Shown here: piece by piece, positions 1 to 12,100 of the stretch
Numbering within the stretch: the first letter of the stretch is position 1
Layout: each line of letters starts with the position of its first letter
Source: Hydractinia symbiolongicarpus
Lineage: Eukaryota; Cnidaria; Hydrozoa; Anthoathecata; Hydractiniidae
Assembly (NCBI RefSeq): GCF_029227915.1
Contig: NC_079878.1
Coordinates: forward strand, 33,259,501-33,323,500
Length of the DNA: 64,000 nucleotides
Reading direction: 5' to 3'
Made by a program: the position numbers and the translations under genes
The notes under the pieces: model-generated
Told to the model about the DNA's origin: nothing
Seen by the model: only the letters and a program-made list of their open reading frames with translations
Database searches by the model: none

Positions 1-440
1 ACATTTTTGAAAACTACAAGTCTCATGCGTTTTAGTGGTGAAAAAATAATTTAAAAATTCGTTAGGGAAATGAGTTTACTCACTGGGTACTTTCCTTGTA
101 TACTTTTGACTATACGGGCCGAGACCGGGATTTACGGAAAATTGCGGGTTTTCGTTTGCCGGCGATTAAACTTCTTTTATTCAGCGTCTCATCAAAAATG
201 AAAACATTTTTGAAAACTACAAGTCTCATGCGTTTTAGTGGTGAAAAAATAATTTAAAAAATCGTTCGGGAAGTGAGTTTACACCCTGGGTACTCTCTTT
301 GTATACTTTTGACTATACGGGCCGAGTCCGGGATTTACGGAAAATTGCGGGTTTTCGTTTGCCGGCGATTAAACTTCTTTTATTCAGCGTCTCATCAAAA
401 ATGAAAACATTTTTGAAAACTACAAGTCTTATGCGTTTTA

Positions 441-610
441 GTGGTGAAAAAATAATTTAAAAAATCGTTCGGGAAGTGAGTTTACACCCTGGGTACTCTC
501 TTTGTATACTTTTGACTATACGGGCCGAGTCCGGGATTTACGGAAAATTGCGGGTTTTCGTTTGCCGGCGATTAAACTTCTTTTATTCAGCGTCTCATCA
601 AAAATGAAAA
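441..610 (+). repeat. Short 170-bp monomer (33-bp deletion)
   Basis: Measured from gtggtg to the next gtggtg. The run atgaaaa is joined directly to gtggtg at 610/611. This removes the 33 bp that normally hold the right hairpin arm, actacaagtctcatgcg and tttta. Confidence 0.93.
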
Positions 611-1219
611 GTGGTGAAAAAATAATTTAAAAAATCGTTCGGGAAGTGAGTTTACACCCTGGGTACTCTCTTTGTATACTTTTGACTATACGGGCCGGGT
701 CCGGGATTTACGGAAAATTGCGGGTTTTCGTTTGCCGGCGATTAAACTTCTTTTATTCAGCGTCTCATCAAAAATGAAAACATTTTTGAAAACTACAAGT
801 CTCATGCGTTTTAGTGGTTTAAAAATAATTTAAAAAATCGTTCGGGAAGTGAGTTTACACCCTGGGTACTCTCATTGTATACTTTTGACTATACGGGCCG
901 AGTCCGGGATTTACGGAAAATTGCAGCTTTTCGTTTGCCGGCGATTAAACTTCTTTTATTCAGCGTCTCATCAAAAATGAAAACATTTTTGAAAACTACA
1001 AGTCTCATGCGTTTTAGTGGTGAAAAAATAATTTAAAAAATCATTCAGGAAGTGAGTTTACACCCTGGGTACTCTCTTTGTATACTTTTGACTATACGGG
1101 CCGAGTCCGGGATTTACGGAAAATCGCAGCTTTTTGTTTGCCGGCAATTAAACTTTTTTTATTCAGCGTGTCATCAAAAATGAAAACATTTTTGAAAACT
1201 ACAAGTCTCATGCGTTTTA

Positions 1220-1389
1220 GTGGTGAAAAAATAATTTAAAAAATCGTTCGGGAAGTGAGTTTACACCCTGGGTACTCTCTTTGTATACTTTTGACTATAC
1301 GGGCCGAGTCCGGGATTTACGGAAAATTGCGGGTTTTCGTTTGCCGGCGATTAAACTTCTTTTATTCAGCGTCTCATCAAAAATGAAAA
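1220..1389 (+). repeat. Short 170-bp monomer (33-bp deletion)
   Basis: Same junction at 1389/1390 as the first short monomer. Exactly 779 bp separates the two junctions, making them one tetramer HOR step apart. Confidence 0.93.
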
Positions 1390-1997
1390 GTGGTGAAAAA
1401 ATTATTTAAAAAATCGTTCGGCAAGTGAGTTTACACCCTGGGTACTCTCTTTGTATACTTTTGACTATACGGGCCGGGTCCGGGATTTACGGAAAATTGC
1501 GGGTTTTCGTTTGCCGGCGATTAAACATCTTTTATTCAGCGTCTCATCAAAAATGAAAACATTTTTGAAAACTACAAGTCTCATGCGTTTTAGTGGTTTA
1601 AAAATAATTTAAAAAATCGTTCGGGACGTGAGTTTACACCCTGGGTACTCTCTTTGTATACTTTTGACTATACGGGCCGAGTCCGGGATTTACGGAAAAT
1701 CGCAGCTTTTCGTTTGCCGGCGATTAAACTTCTTTTATTCAGCGTCTCATCAAAAATAAAAACATTTTTGAAAACTACAAGTCTCATGCGTTTTAGTGGT
1801 GAAAAAATAATTTAAAAAATCATTCGGGAAGTGAGTTTACACCCTGGGTACTCTCTTTGTATACTTTTGACTATACGGGCCGAGTCCGGGATTTACGGAA
1901 AATCGCAGCTTTTTGTTTGCCGGCGATAAACTTTTTTTATTCAGCGTTTCATCAAAAATGAAAACATTTTTGAAAACTACAAGTCTCATGCGTTTTA

Positions 1998-2167
1998 GTG
2001 GTGAAAAAATAATTTAAAAATTCGTTAGGGAAATGAGTTTACTCACTGGGTACTTTCCTTGTATACTTTTGACTATACGGGCCGAGACCGGGATTTACGG
2101 GAAATTGCGGGTTTTCGTTTGCCGGCGATTAAACTTCTTTTATTCAGCGTCTCATCAAAAATGAAAA
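1998..2167 (+). repeat. Short 170-bp monomer (33-bp deletion)
   Basis: Same junction, 2167/2168. The body of this monomer is a different variant (ttagggaaatgag, gagaccggg) from the two upstream short monomers. The deletion junction has therefore been recombined onto a different 5' half. Confidence 0.93.
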
Positions 2168-3187
2168 GTGGTGAAAAAATTATTTAAAAAATCGTTCGGC
2201 AAGTGAGTTTACACCCTGGGTACTCTCTTTGTATACTTTTGACTATACGGGCCGGGTCCGGGATTTACGGAAAATTGCGGGTTTTCGTTTGCCGGCGATT
2301 AAACATCTTTTATTCAGCGTCTCATCAAAAATGAAAACATTTTTGAAAACTACAAGTCTCATGCGTTTTAGTGGTTTAAAAATAATTTAAAAAATCGTTC
2401 GGGACGTGAGTTTACACCCTGGGTACTCTCTTTGTATACTTTTGACTATACGGGCCGAGTCCGGGATTTACGGGAAATTGCGGGTTTTCGTTTGCCGGCG
2501 ATTAAACTTCTTTTATTCAGCGTCTCATCAAAAATGAAAACATTTTTGAAAACTACAAGTCTCATGCGTTTTAGTGGTGAAAAAATAATTTAAAAAATCG
2601 TTCGGGAAGTGAGTTTACACCCTGGGTACTCTCTTTGTATACTTTTGACTATACGGGCCGAGTCCGGGATTTACGGAAAATCGCAGGTTTTCGTGTGCCG
2701 GCGATTAAACTTCTTTTATTCAGCGTCTCATCAAAAATGAAAACATTTTTGAAAACTACAAGTCTCATGCGTTTTAGTGGTGAAAAAATAATTTAAAAAA
2801 TCGTTCGGGAAGTGAGTTTACACCCTGGGTACTCTCTTTGTATACTTTTGACTATACGGGCCGAGTCCGGGATTTACGGGAAATCGCGGGTTTTCGTTTG
2901 CCGGCGATTAAACTTCTTTTATTCAGCGTCTCATCAAAAATGAAAACATTTTTAAAAACTACAAGTCTCATGGGCTGTAGTGGTGAAATAATAATTTAAA
3001 AAATCGTTTGGGAAATAAGTTTACTCCCTGGGTACTTTCTTTGTATACTTTTGACTATACGGGCCGAGTCCGGGATTTACGGGAAATCGCAGGTTTTCGT
3101 TTGCAGGCGATTAAACTTCTTTTATTCAGCGTCTCATCAAAAATGAAAACATTTTTGAAAACTACAAGTCTCATGCGTTTTAGTGGT

Positions 3188-3209
3188 GAAAAAATAATTT
3201 AAAAAATCG
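3188..3209. other. Two A6 tracts 12 bp apart at the monomer tail (exemplar)
   Basis: A6 at 3,189-3,194 and A6 at 3,201-3,206 flank taattt; this A-rich tail closes almost every monomer. A-tracts near helical phase can bend DNA and influence nucleosome placement; that role is inference. Variants include gaaataataattt, gaaaagataattt, gaaaaagtaattt and gtttaaaaataattt. Confidence 0.6.
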
Positions 3210-4075
3210 TTCGGGAAGTGAGTTTACACCCTGGGTACTCTCTTTGTATACTTTTGACTATACGGGCCGAGTCCGGGATTTACGGAAAATCGCAGGTTTT
3301 CGTTTGCCGGCGATTAAACTTCTTTTATTCAGCGTCTCATCAAAAATGAAAACATTTTTGTAAACTACAAGTCTCATGCGTTTTAGTGGTGAAAAAATAA
3401 TTTAAAAAATCGTTAGGGAAATGAGTTTACTCACTGGGTACTTTCCTTGTATACTTTTGACTATACGGGCCGAGACCGGGATTTACGGGAAATTGCGGGT
3501 TTTCGTTTGCGTTCGCTTAAACTTCTTTTATTCAGCGTCTCATCAAAAATGAAAATATTTTTAAAAAATTCAAGTCTCATGGGCTTTAGTGGTGAAATGA
3601 TAATTTAAAAAATCGTTTGGGAAATGAGTTTACTCCCTGGGTACTTTCTTTGTATACTTTTGACTATACGGGCCGAGTACGGGATTTACGGGAAATCGCA
3701 GGTTTTCGTTTGCCGGCGATTAAACTTCTTTTATTCAGCGTCTCATCAAAAATGAAAACATTTTTGAAAACTACAAGTCTCATGCGTTTTAGTGGTGAAA
3801 AAATAATTTAAAAAATCGTTCGGGAAATGAGTTTACACCCTGGGTACTTTTTTTGTATACTTTTGACTATACGAGCCGAGTCCGGGATTTACGGGAAATC
3901 GCAGGTTTTCGTTTGCCGGCGATTAAACATCTTTTATTCAGCGTCTCATCAAAAATGAAAACATTTTTGAAAACTACAAGTCTCATACGTTTTACTGGTG
4001 AAAAAATAATTTAAAAATTCGTTCGGGAAATGAGTTTACTCACTGGGTACTTTCCTTGTACACTTTTTACTATAC

Positions 4076-4108
4076 GGGCCGAGTCCGGGATTTACGGGAA
4101 ATCGCGGG
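4076..4108 (+). other. Four GGG tracts spaced 8, 6 and 7 nt (exemplar)
   Basis: Tracts lie at 4,076-4,078, 4,087-4,089, 4,096-4,098 and 4,106-4,108, a G3N8G3N6G3N7G3 layout. The first loop is one base over the usual 7-nt limit for canonical G-quadruplex motifs. Many monomers lose a tract through cgtgcc, cgagcc, acggaaaa or cgcagg variants, so only a subset carries all four. Quadruplex formation is a possibility, not shown. Confidence 0.5.
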
Positions 4109-4225
4109 TTTTCGTTTGCCGGCGATTAAACTTCTTTTATTCAGCGTCTCATCAAAAATGAAAACATTTTTAAGAACTACAAGTCTCATGGGTTTTAGTG
4201 GTGAAATAATAATTTAAAAAATCGT

Positions 4226-4428
4226 TTGGGAAATGAGTTTACTCCCTGGGTACTTTCTTTGTATACTTTTGACTATACGGGCCGAGTCCAGGATTTACGG
4301 GAAATCGCAGGTTTTCGTTTGCCGGCGATTAAACTTCTTTTATTCAGCGTCTCATCAAAAATGAAAACATTTTTAAAAACTACAAGTCTCTTGCGTTTTA
4401 GTGGTGAAAAAGTAATTTAAAAAATCGT
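4226..4428 (+). repeat. Representative full-length 203-bp monomer
   Basis: One full period, started arbitrarily at the conserved tggg/aaatgag box. Landmarks by monomer position: TATAC direct repeats near 37-41 and 49-53; G-tract segment near 54-86; the gtttgccggcgattaaac box near 90-110; the tttattcagcgtctcat box near 115-130; a hairpin dyad near 130-151; and an A-rich tail, aaaaataatttaaaaaa, near 185-203. Variation concentrates at a few places: after gtatac (ttttgac, attcgac, ttttact, tttaaact, tcttgac); after gattaaa (cttc, catc, ctgc, ccaa, ccac, cctc, cgtc, attc); and around gggccgagtcc versus gtgccaagccc. These combinations act as tags for tracing which monomer moved where. Confidence 0.95.
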
Positions 4429-4806
4429 TTGGGAAATGAGTTTACTCCCTGGGTACCTTCTTTGTATACTTTTGACTATACGAGCCAAGCCCGGGATTTA
4501 CCGGAAATCGCGGGTTTTCGTTTGCCGGCGATTAAAATTCTTTTATTCAGCGTCTCATCAAAAATGAAAATATTTTTGAAAACTACAAGTCTCATGCGTT
4601 TTAGTGGTGAAAAAATAATTTAAAAATTCGTTAGGGAAATGAGTTTACTCACTGGGTACTTTCCTTGCATACTTTTGACTATACGGGCCGAGACCGGGAT
4701 TTACGGGAAATTGCGGGTTTTCGTTTGCCGGCGATTAAACTTCTTTTATTCAGCGTCTCATCAAAAATGAAAACATTTTTGAAAACTACAAGTCTCATGC
4801 GTTTTA

Positions 4807-4976
4807 GTGGTGAAAAAATAATTTAAAAAATCGTTCGGGAAGTGAGTTGACACCCTGGGTACTCTCTTTGTATACTTTTGAATATACGGGCCGAGTCCGG
4901 GATTTACGGAAAATTGCGGGTTTTCGTTTGCCGGCGATTAAACTTCTTTTATTCAGCGTCTCATCAAAAATGAAAA
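4807..4976 (+). repeat. Short 170-bp monomer (33-bp deletion)
   Basis: Junction 4976/4977. It lies in the first copy of the 1,997-bp duplication and has the private variants gagttgacaccc and ttgaatatacgg. Confidence 0.93.
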
Positions 4977-6803
4977 GTGGTGAAAAAATTATTTAAAAAA
5001 TCGTTCGCCAAGTGAGTTTACACCCTGGGTACTCTCTTTGTATACTTTTGACTATACGGGCCGGGTCCGGGATTTACGGAAAATTGCGGGTTTTCGTTTG
5101 CCGGCGATTAAACATCTTTTATTCAGCGTCTCATCAAAAATGAAAACATTTTTGAAAACTACAAGTCTCATGCGTTTTAGTGGTTTAAAAATAATTTAAA
5201 AAATCGTTCGGGACGTGAGTTTACACCCTGGGTACTCTCTTTGTATACTTTTGACTATACGGGCCGAGTCCGGGATTTACGGAAAATCGCAGGTTTTCGT
5301 TTGCCGGCGATTAAACTTCTTTTATTCAGCGTCTCATCAAAAATGAAAACATTTTTGTAAACTACAAGTCTCATGCGTTTTAGTGGTGAAAAAATAATTT
5401 AAAAAATCGTTAGGGAAATGAGTTTACTCACTGGGTACTTTCCTTGTATACTTTTGACTATACGGGCCGAGACCGGGATTTACGGGAAATTGCGGGTTTT
5501 CGTTTGCGTTCGCTTAAACTTCTTTTATTCAGCGTCTCATCAAAAATGAAAATATTTTTAAAAAATTCAAGTCTCATGGGCTTTAGTGGTGAAATGATAA
5601 TTTAAAAAATCGTTTGGGAAATGAGTTTACTCCCTGGGTACTTTCTTTGTATACTTTTGACTATACGGGCCGAGTACGGGATTTACGGGAAATCGCAGGT
5701 TTTCGTTTGCCGGCGATTAAACTTCTTTTATTCAGCGTCTCATCAAAAATGAAAACATTTTTGAAAACTACAAGTCTCATGCGTTTTAGTGGTGAAAAAA
5801 TAATTTAAAAAATCGTTCGGGAAATGAGTTTACACCCTGGGTACTTTTTTTGTATACTTTTGACTATACGAGCCGAGTCCGGGATTTACGGGAAATCGCA
5901 GGTTTTCGTTTGCCGGCGATTAAACATCTTTTATTCAGCGTCTCATCAAAAATGAAAACATTTTTGAAAACTACAAGTCTCATACGTTTTACTGGTGAAA
6001 AAATAATTTAAAAATTCGTTCGGGAAATGAGTTTACTCACTGGGTACTTTCCTTGTACACTTTTTACTATACGGGCCGAGTCCGGGATTTACGGGAAATC
6101 GCGGGTTTTCGTTTGCCGGCGATTAAACTTCTTTTATTCAGCGTCTCATCAAAAATGAAAACATTTTTAAGAACTACAAGTCTCATGGGTTTTAGTGGTG
6201 AAATAATAATTTAAAAAATCGTTTGGGAAATGAGTTTACTCCCTGGGTACTTTCTTTGTATACTTTTGACTATACGGGCCGAGTCCAGGATTTACGGGAA
6301 ATCGCAGGTTTTCGTTTGCCGGCGATTAAACTTCTTTTATTCAGCGTCTCATCAAAAATGAAAACATTTTTAAAAACTACAAGTCTCTTGCGTTTTAGTG
6401 GTGAAAAAGTAATTTAAAAAATCGTTTGGGAAATGAGTTTACTCCCTGGGTACCTTCTTTGTATACTTTTGACTATACGAGCCAAGCCCGGGATTTACCG
6501 GAAATCGCGGGGTTTCGTTTGCCGGCGATTAAAATTCTTTTATTCAGCGTCTCATCAAAAATGAAAACATTTTTGAAAACTACAAGTCTCATGCGTTTTA
6601 GTGGTGAAAAAATAATTTAAAAATTCGTTAGGGAAATGAGTTTACTCACTGGGTACTTTCCTTGCATACTTTTGACTATACGGGCCGAGACCGGGATTTA
6701 CGGGAAATTGCGGGTTTTCGTTTGCCGGCGATTAAACTTCTTTTATTCAGCGTCTCATCAAAAATGAAAACATTTTTGAAAACTACAAGTCTCATGCGTT
6801 TTA

Positions 6804-6973
6804 GTGGTGAAAAAATAATTTAAAAAATCGTTCGGGAAGTGAGTTGACACCCTGGGTACTCTCTTTGTATACTTTTGAATATACGGGCCGAGTCCGGGAT
6901 TTACGGAAAATTGCGGGTTTTCGTTTGCCGGCGATTAAACTTCTTTTATTCAGCGTCTCATCAAAAATGAAAA
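6804..6973 (+). repeat. Short 170-bp monomer (33-bp deletion)
   Basis: Counterpart of the 4,807 monomer, 1,997 bp downstream, sharing gagttgacaccc and ttgaatatacgg. The shared private variants show that the pair arose by duplication. Confidence 0.93.
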
Positions 6974-7581
6974 GTGGTGAAAAAATTATTTAAAAAATCG
7001 TTCGGCAAGTGAGTTTACACCCTGGGTACTCTCTTTGTATACTTTTGACTATACGGGCCGGGTCCGGGATTTACGGAAAATTGCGGGTTTTCGTTTGCCG
7101 GCGATTAAACATCTTTTATTCAGCGTCTCATCAAAAATGAAAACATTTTTGAAAACTACAAGTCTCATGCGTTTTAGTGGTTTAAAAATAATTTAAAAAA
7201 TCGTTCGGGACGTGAGTTTACACCCTGGGTACTCTCTTTGTATACTTTTGACTATACGGGCCGAGTCCGGGATTTACGGAAAATCGCAGCTTTTCGTTTG
7301 CCGGCGATTAAACTTCTTTTATTCAGCGTCTCATCAAAAATGAAAACATTTTTGAAAACTACAAGTCTCATGCGTTTTAGTGGTGAAAAAATAATTTAAA
7401 AAATCATTCGGGAAGTGAGTTTACACCCTGGGTACTCTCTTTGTATACTTTTGACTATACGGGCCGAGTCCGGGATTTACGGAAAATCGCAGCTTTTTGT
7501 TTGCCGGCGATAAACTTTTTTTATTCAGCGTTTCATCAAAAATGAAAACATTTTTAAAAACTACAAGTCTCATGCGTTTTA

Positions 7582-7751
7582 GTGGTGAAAAAATAATTTA
7601 AAAATTCGTTAGGGAAATGAGTTTACTCACTGGGTACTTTCCTTGTATACTTTTGACTATACGGGCCGAGACCGGGATTTACGGGAAATTGCGGGTTTTC
7701 GTTTGCCGGCGATTAAACTTCTTTTATTCAGCGTCTCATCAAAAATGAAAA
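7582..7751 (+). repeat. Short 170-bp monomer (33-bp deletion)
   Basis: Counterpart of the 1,998 monomer (offset 5,584), with the same ttagggaaatgag/gagaccggg body. It is the last short monomer in the window. Confidence 0.93.
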
Positions 7752-9149
7752 GTGGTGAAAAAATTATTTAAAAAATCGTTCGGCAAGTGAGTTTACACCC
7801 TGGGTACTCTCTTTGTATACTTTTGACTATACGGGCCGGGTCCGGGATTTACGGAAAATTGCGGGTTTTCGTTTGCCGGCGATTAAACATCTTTTATTCA
7901 GCGTCTCATCAAAAATGAAAACATTTTTGAAAACTACAAGTCTCATGCGTTTTAGTGGTTTAAAAATAATTTAAAAAATCGTTCGGGACGTGAGTTTACA
8001 CCCTGGGTACTCTCTTTGTATACTTTTGACTATACGGGCCGAGTCCGGGATTTACGGGAAATTGCGGGTTTTCGTTTGCCGGCGATTAAACTTCTTTTAT
8101 TCAGCGTCTCATCAAAAATGAAAACATTTTTGAAAACTACAAGTCTCATGCGTTTTAGTGGTGAAAAAATAATTTAAAAAATCGTTCGGGAAGTGAGTTT
8201 ACACCCTGGGTACTCTCTTTGTATACTTTTGACTATACGGGCCGAGTCCGGGATTTACGGAAAATCGCAGGTTTTCGTTTGCCGGCGATTAAACTTCTTT
8301 TATTCAGCGTCTCATCAAAAATGAAAACATTTTTGAAAACTACAAGTCTCATGCGTTTTAGTGGTGAAAAAATAATTTAAAAAATCGTTCGGGAAGTGAG
8401 TTTACACCCTGGGTACTCTCTTTGTATACTTTTGACTATACGGGCCGAGTCCGGGATTTACGGGAAATCGCGGGTTTTCGTTTGCCGGCGATTAAACTTC
8501 TTTTATTCAGCGTCTCATCAAAAATGAAAACATTTTTAAAAACTACAAGTCTCATGGGCTGTAGTGGTGAAATAATAATTTAAAAAATCGTTTGGGAAAT
8601 GAGTTTACTCCCTGGGTACTTTCTTTGTATACTTTTGACTATACGGGCCGAGTCCGGGATTTACGGGAAATCGCAGGTTTTCGTTTGCAGGCGATTAAAC
8701 TTCTTTTATTCAGCGTCTCATCAAAAATGAAAACATTTTTGAAAACTACAAGTCTCATGCGTTTTAGTGGTGAAAAAATAATTTAAAAAATCGTTCGGGA
8801 AGTGAGTTTACACCCTGGGTACTCTCTTTGTATACTTTTGACTATACGGGCCGAGTCCGGGATTTACGGAAAATCGCAGGTTTTCGTTTGCCGGCGATTA
8901 AACTTCTTTTATTCAGCGTCTCATCAAAAATGAAAACATTTTTGTAAACTACAAGTCTCATGCGTTTTAGTGGTGAAAAAATAATTTAAAAAATCGTTAG
9001 GGAAATGAGTTTACTCACTGGGTACTTTCCTTGTATACTTTTGACTATACGGGCCGAGACCGGGATTTACGGGAAATTGCGGGTTTTCGTTTGCGTTCGC
9101 TTAAACTTCTTTTATTCAGCGTCTCATCAAAAATGAAAACATTTTTAAA

Positions 9150-12100
9150 AACTACAAGTCTCACACGTTTTAGTGGTGAAAAAATAATTTAAAAATTCGT
9201 TCGGGAAATGAGTTTACTCACTGGGTACTTTCCTTGTATACTTTTTACTATACGGGCCGAGTCCAGGATTTACGGGAAATCGCAGGTTTTCGTTTGCCGG
9301 CGATTAAACTTCTTTTATTCAGCGTCTCATCAAAAATGAAAACATTTTTGAAAACTGCAAGTCTCATGGGCTTTAGTGGTGAAATAATAATTTAAAAAAT
9401 CGTTTGGGAAATGAGTTTACTCCCTGGGTACTTTCTTTGTATACTTTTGACTATACGAGCCGAGTACGGGATTTACGGGAAATCGCAGGTTTTCGTTTGC
9501 CGGCGATTAAACTTCTTTTATTCAGCGTCTCATCAAAAATGAAAACATTTTTGAAAACTACAAGTCTCATGCGTTTTAGTGGTGAAAAAATAATTTAAAA
9601 AATCGTTTGGAAAATGAGTTTACACCCTGGGTACTTTCTTTGTATACTTTTGACTATACGGGCCGAGTCCGGGATTTACGGGAAATCGCAGGTTTTCGTT
9701 TGCCGGCGATTAAACATCTTTTATTCAGCGTCTCATCAAAAATGAAAACATTTTTGAAAACTACAAGTCTCACACGTTTTAGTGGTGAAAAAATAATTTA
9801 AAAATTCGTTCGGGAAATGAGTTTACTCACTGGTTACTTTCCTTGTATACTTTTTACTAAACGGGCCGAGTCCGGGATTTACGGGAAATCGCGGGTTTTC
9901 GTTTGCCGGCGATTAAACTTCTTTTATTCAGCGTCTCATCAAAAATGAAAACATTTTTAAAAACTACAAGTCTCATGGGCTTTAGTGGTGAAATAATAAT
10001 TTAAAAAATCGTTCGGGAAGTGAGTTTACACCCTGGGTACTCTCTTTGTATACTTTTGACTATACGGGCCGAGTCCGGGATTTACGGAAAATCGCAGGTT
10101 TTCGTTTGCCGGCGATTAAACTTCTTTTATTCAGCGTCTCATCAAAAATGAAAACATTTTTGAAAACTACAAGTCTCATGCGTTTTAGTGGTGAAAAAAT
10201 AATTTAAAAATTCGTTAGAGAAATGAGTTTACTTACTGGGTACTTTCCTTGTATACTTTAAACTATACGGGCCGAGTCCGGGATTTACGGGAAATCGCGG
10301 GTTTTCGTTTGCCGGCGATTAAACGTCTTTTATTCAGCGTCTCATCAAAAATGAAAACATTTTTGAAAACTACAAGTCTCAAGCGTTTTAGTGGTGAAAA
10401 GATAATTTAAAAAATCGTTTTGGAAATGAGTTTACTCACAGGGTACTTTCTTTGTATACATTCGACTATACGGGCCAAGCCCGGGATTTACGGGAAATCG
10501 CGGGTTTTCGTTTGCCGGCGATTAAACCAATTTCACTAAGCGTCTCATCAAAAATGAAAACATTTCTGAAAACTACAAGTCTCATGCGTTTTAGTGGTGA
10601 AAAAATAATTTAAAAAATCGTTCGGAAAATGAGTTTACACCCTGGGTACTTTCTTTGTATACTTTTGACTATACGGGCCGAGTCCGGGATTTACGGGAAA
10701 TCGCAGGTTTTCGTTTGCCGGCGATTAAACATCTTTTATTCAGCGTCTCATCAAAAATGAAAACATTTTTGAAAACTACAAGTCTCACACGTTTTAGTGG
10801 TGAAAAAATAATTTAAAAATTCGTTCGGGAAATGAGTTTACTCACTGGGTACTTTCCTTGTATACTTTTTACTATACGGGCCGAGTCCAGGATTTACGGG
10901 AAATCGCAGGTTTTCGTTTGCCGGCGATTAAACTTCTTTTATTCAGCGTCTCATCAAAAATGAAAACATTTTTGAAAACTGCAAGTCTCATGGGCTTTAG
11001 TGGTGAAATAATAATTTAAAAAATCGTTTGGGAAATGAGTTTACTCCCTGGGTACTTTCTTTGTATACTTTTGACTATACGAGCCGAGTACGGGATTTAC
11101 GGGAAATCGCAGGTTTTCGTTTGCCGGCGATTAAACTTCTTTTATTCAGCGTCTCATCAAAAATGAAAACATTTTTGAAAACTACAAGTCTCATGCGTTT
11201 TAGTGGTGAAAAAATAATTTAAAAAATCGTTTGGAAAATGAGTTTACACCCTGGGTACTTTCTTTGTATACTTTTGACTATACGGGCCGAGTCCGGGATT
11301 TACGGGAAATCGCAGGTTTTCGTTTGCCGGCGATTAAACATCTTTTATTCAGCGTCTCATCAAAAATGAAAACATTTTTGAAAACTACAAGTCTCACACG
11401 TTTTAGTGGTGAAAAAATAATTTAAAAATTCGTTCGGGAAATGAGTTTACTCACTGGTTACTTTCCTTGTATACTTTTTACTAAACGGGCCGAGTCCGGG
11501 ATTTACGGGAAATCGCGGGTTTTCGTTTGCCGGCGATTAAACTTCTTTTATTCAGCGTCTCATCAAAAATGAAAACATTTTTAAAAACTACAAGTCTCAT
11601 GGGCTTTAGTGGTGAAATAATAATTTAAAAAATCGTTCGGGAAGTGAGTTTACACCCTGGGTACTCTCTTTGTATACTTTTGACTATACGGGCCGAGTCC
11701 GGGATTTACGGAAAATCGCAGGTTTTCGTTTGCCGGCGATTAAACTTCTTTTATTCAGCGTCTCATCAAAAATGAAAACATTTTTGAAAACTACAAGTCT
11801 CATGCGTTTTAGTGGTGAAAAAATAATTTAAAAATTCGTTAGAGAAATGAGTTTACTCACTGGGTACTTTCCTTGTATACTTTAAACTATACGGGCCGAG
11901 TCCGGGATTTACGGGAAATCGCGGGTTTTCGTTTGCCGGCGATTAAACTTCTTTTATTCAGCGTCTCATCAAAAATGAAAACATTTTTGAAAACTACAAG
12001 TCTCAAGCGTTTTAGTGGTGAAAAGATAATTTAAAAAATCGTTTTGGAAATGAGTTTACTCACAGGGTACTTTCTTTGTATACATTCGACTATACGGGCC

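Larger units (their letters stand above)
611..2167 (+). repeat. Two tetramer HOR units of 779 and 778 bp
   Basis: Units 611-1,389 and 1,390-2,167 each hold three 203-bp-class monomers plus one 170-bp monomer (3 x 203 + 170 = 779). The second is 1 bp shorter because ggcgattaaac became ggcgataaac. Shared tags in order: ccgggtccggg, gtggtttaaaaataattt, cgcagctttt, cgcagctttttg. The units differ at several positions, so this duplication is older than the 1,997-bp one downstream. Confidence 0.85.
3285..7278 (+). repeat. 1,997-bp tandem duplication (10-mer HOR, two copies)
   Basis: Copies run at about 3,285-5,281 and 5,282-7,278. The length equals nine 203-bp monomers plus one 170-bp monomer (1,827 + 170). 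By eye only a few substitutions separate them, for example aatattttt at 4,569 versus aacattttt 1,997 bp on, and cgccaag versus cggcaag near 5,007/7,004. Tags such as gcgttcgcttaaac, aaaaaattcaag, ccaggattt and ttaccggaaatcg recur at exactly this offset. The boundary falls where a gacgtgag monomer switches to a cgcaggttttcg monomer. Confidence 0.92.
1..9140 (+). repeat. Domain 1: gtgagtttacaccc/ctctctttg monomers with short-monomer HORs
   Basis: Most monomers here read ggaagtgagtttacaccctggg followed by tactctctttg and an acggaaaat segment, a variant combination rare in the rest of the window. All six 170-bp monomers lie here. The segment around 1,390-3,560 recurs at 6,974-9,144 (offset 5,584). 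Part of that offset comes from the 1,997-bp tandem duplication nested between them. Toward 9,000 the monomers grade into the ggaaatgagtttactc type of the next domain. Confidence 0.9.

Noticed and set aside
9314-9319. AATAAA polyadenylation hexamer on the minus strand in most monomers (from tttatt)
   Set aside because: It is a six-base match in an A+T-rich repeat with no transcript, promoter or coding region; there is no support for a functional signal.
9150-9352. Hammerhead ribozyme on the minus strand, as found in some satellite DNAs
   Set aside because: The minus strand has TTGATGAGAC and, further on, ACGAAAAC, which recall the CUGAUGA and GAAA cores. The essential first C of CUGAUGA is T, and the sequence between them does not form a stem II beyond one base pair.
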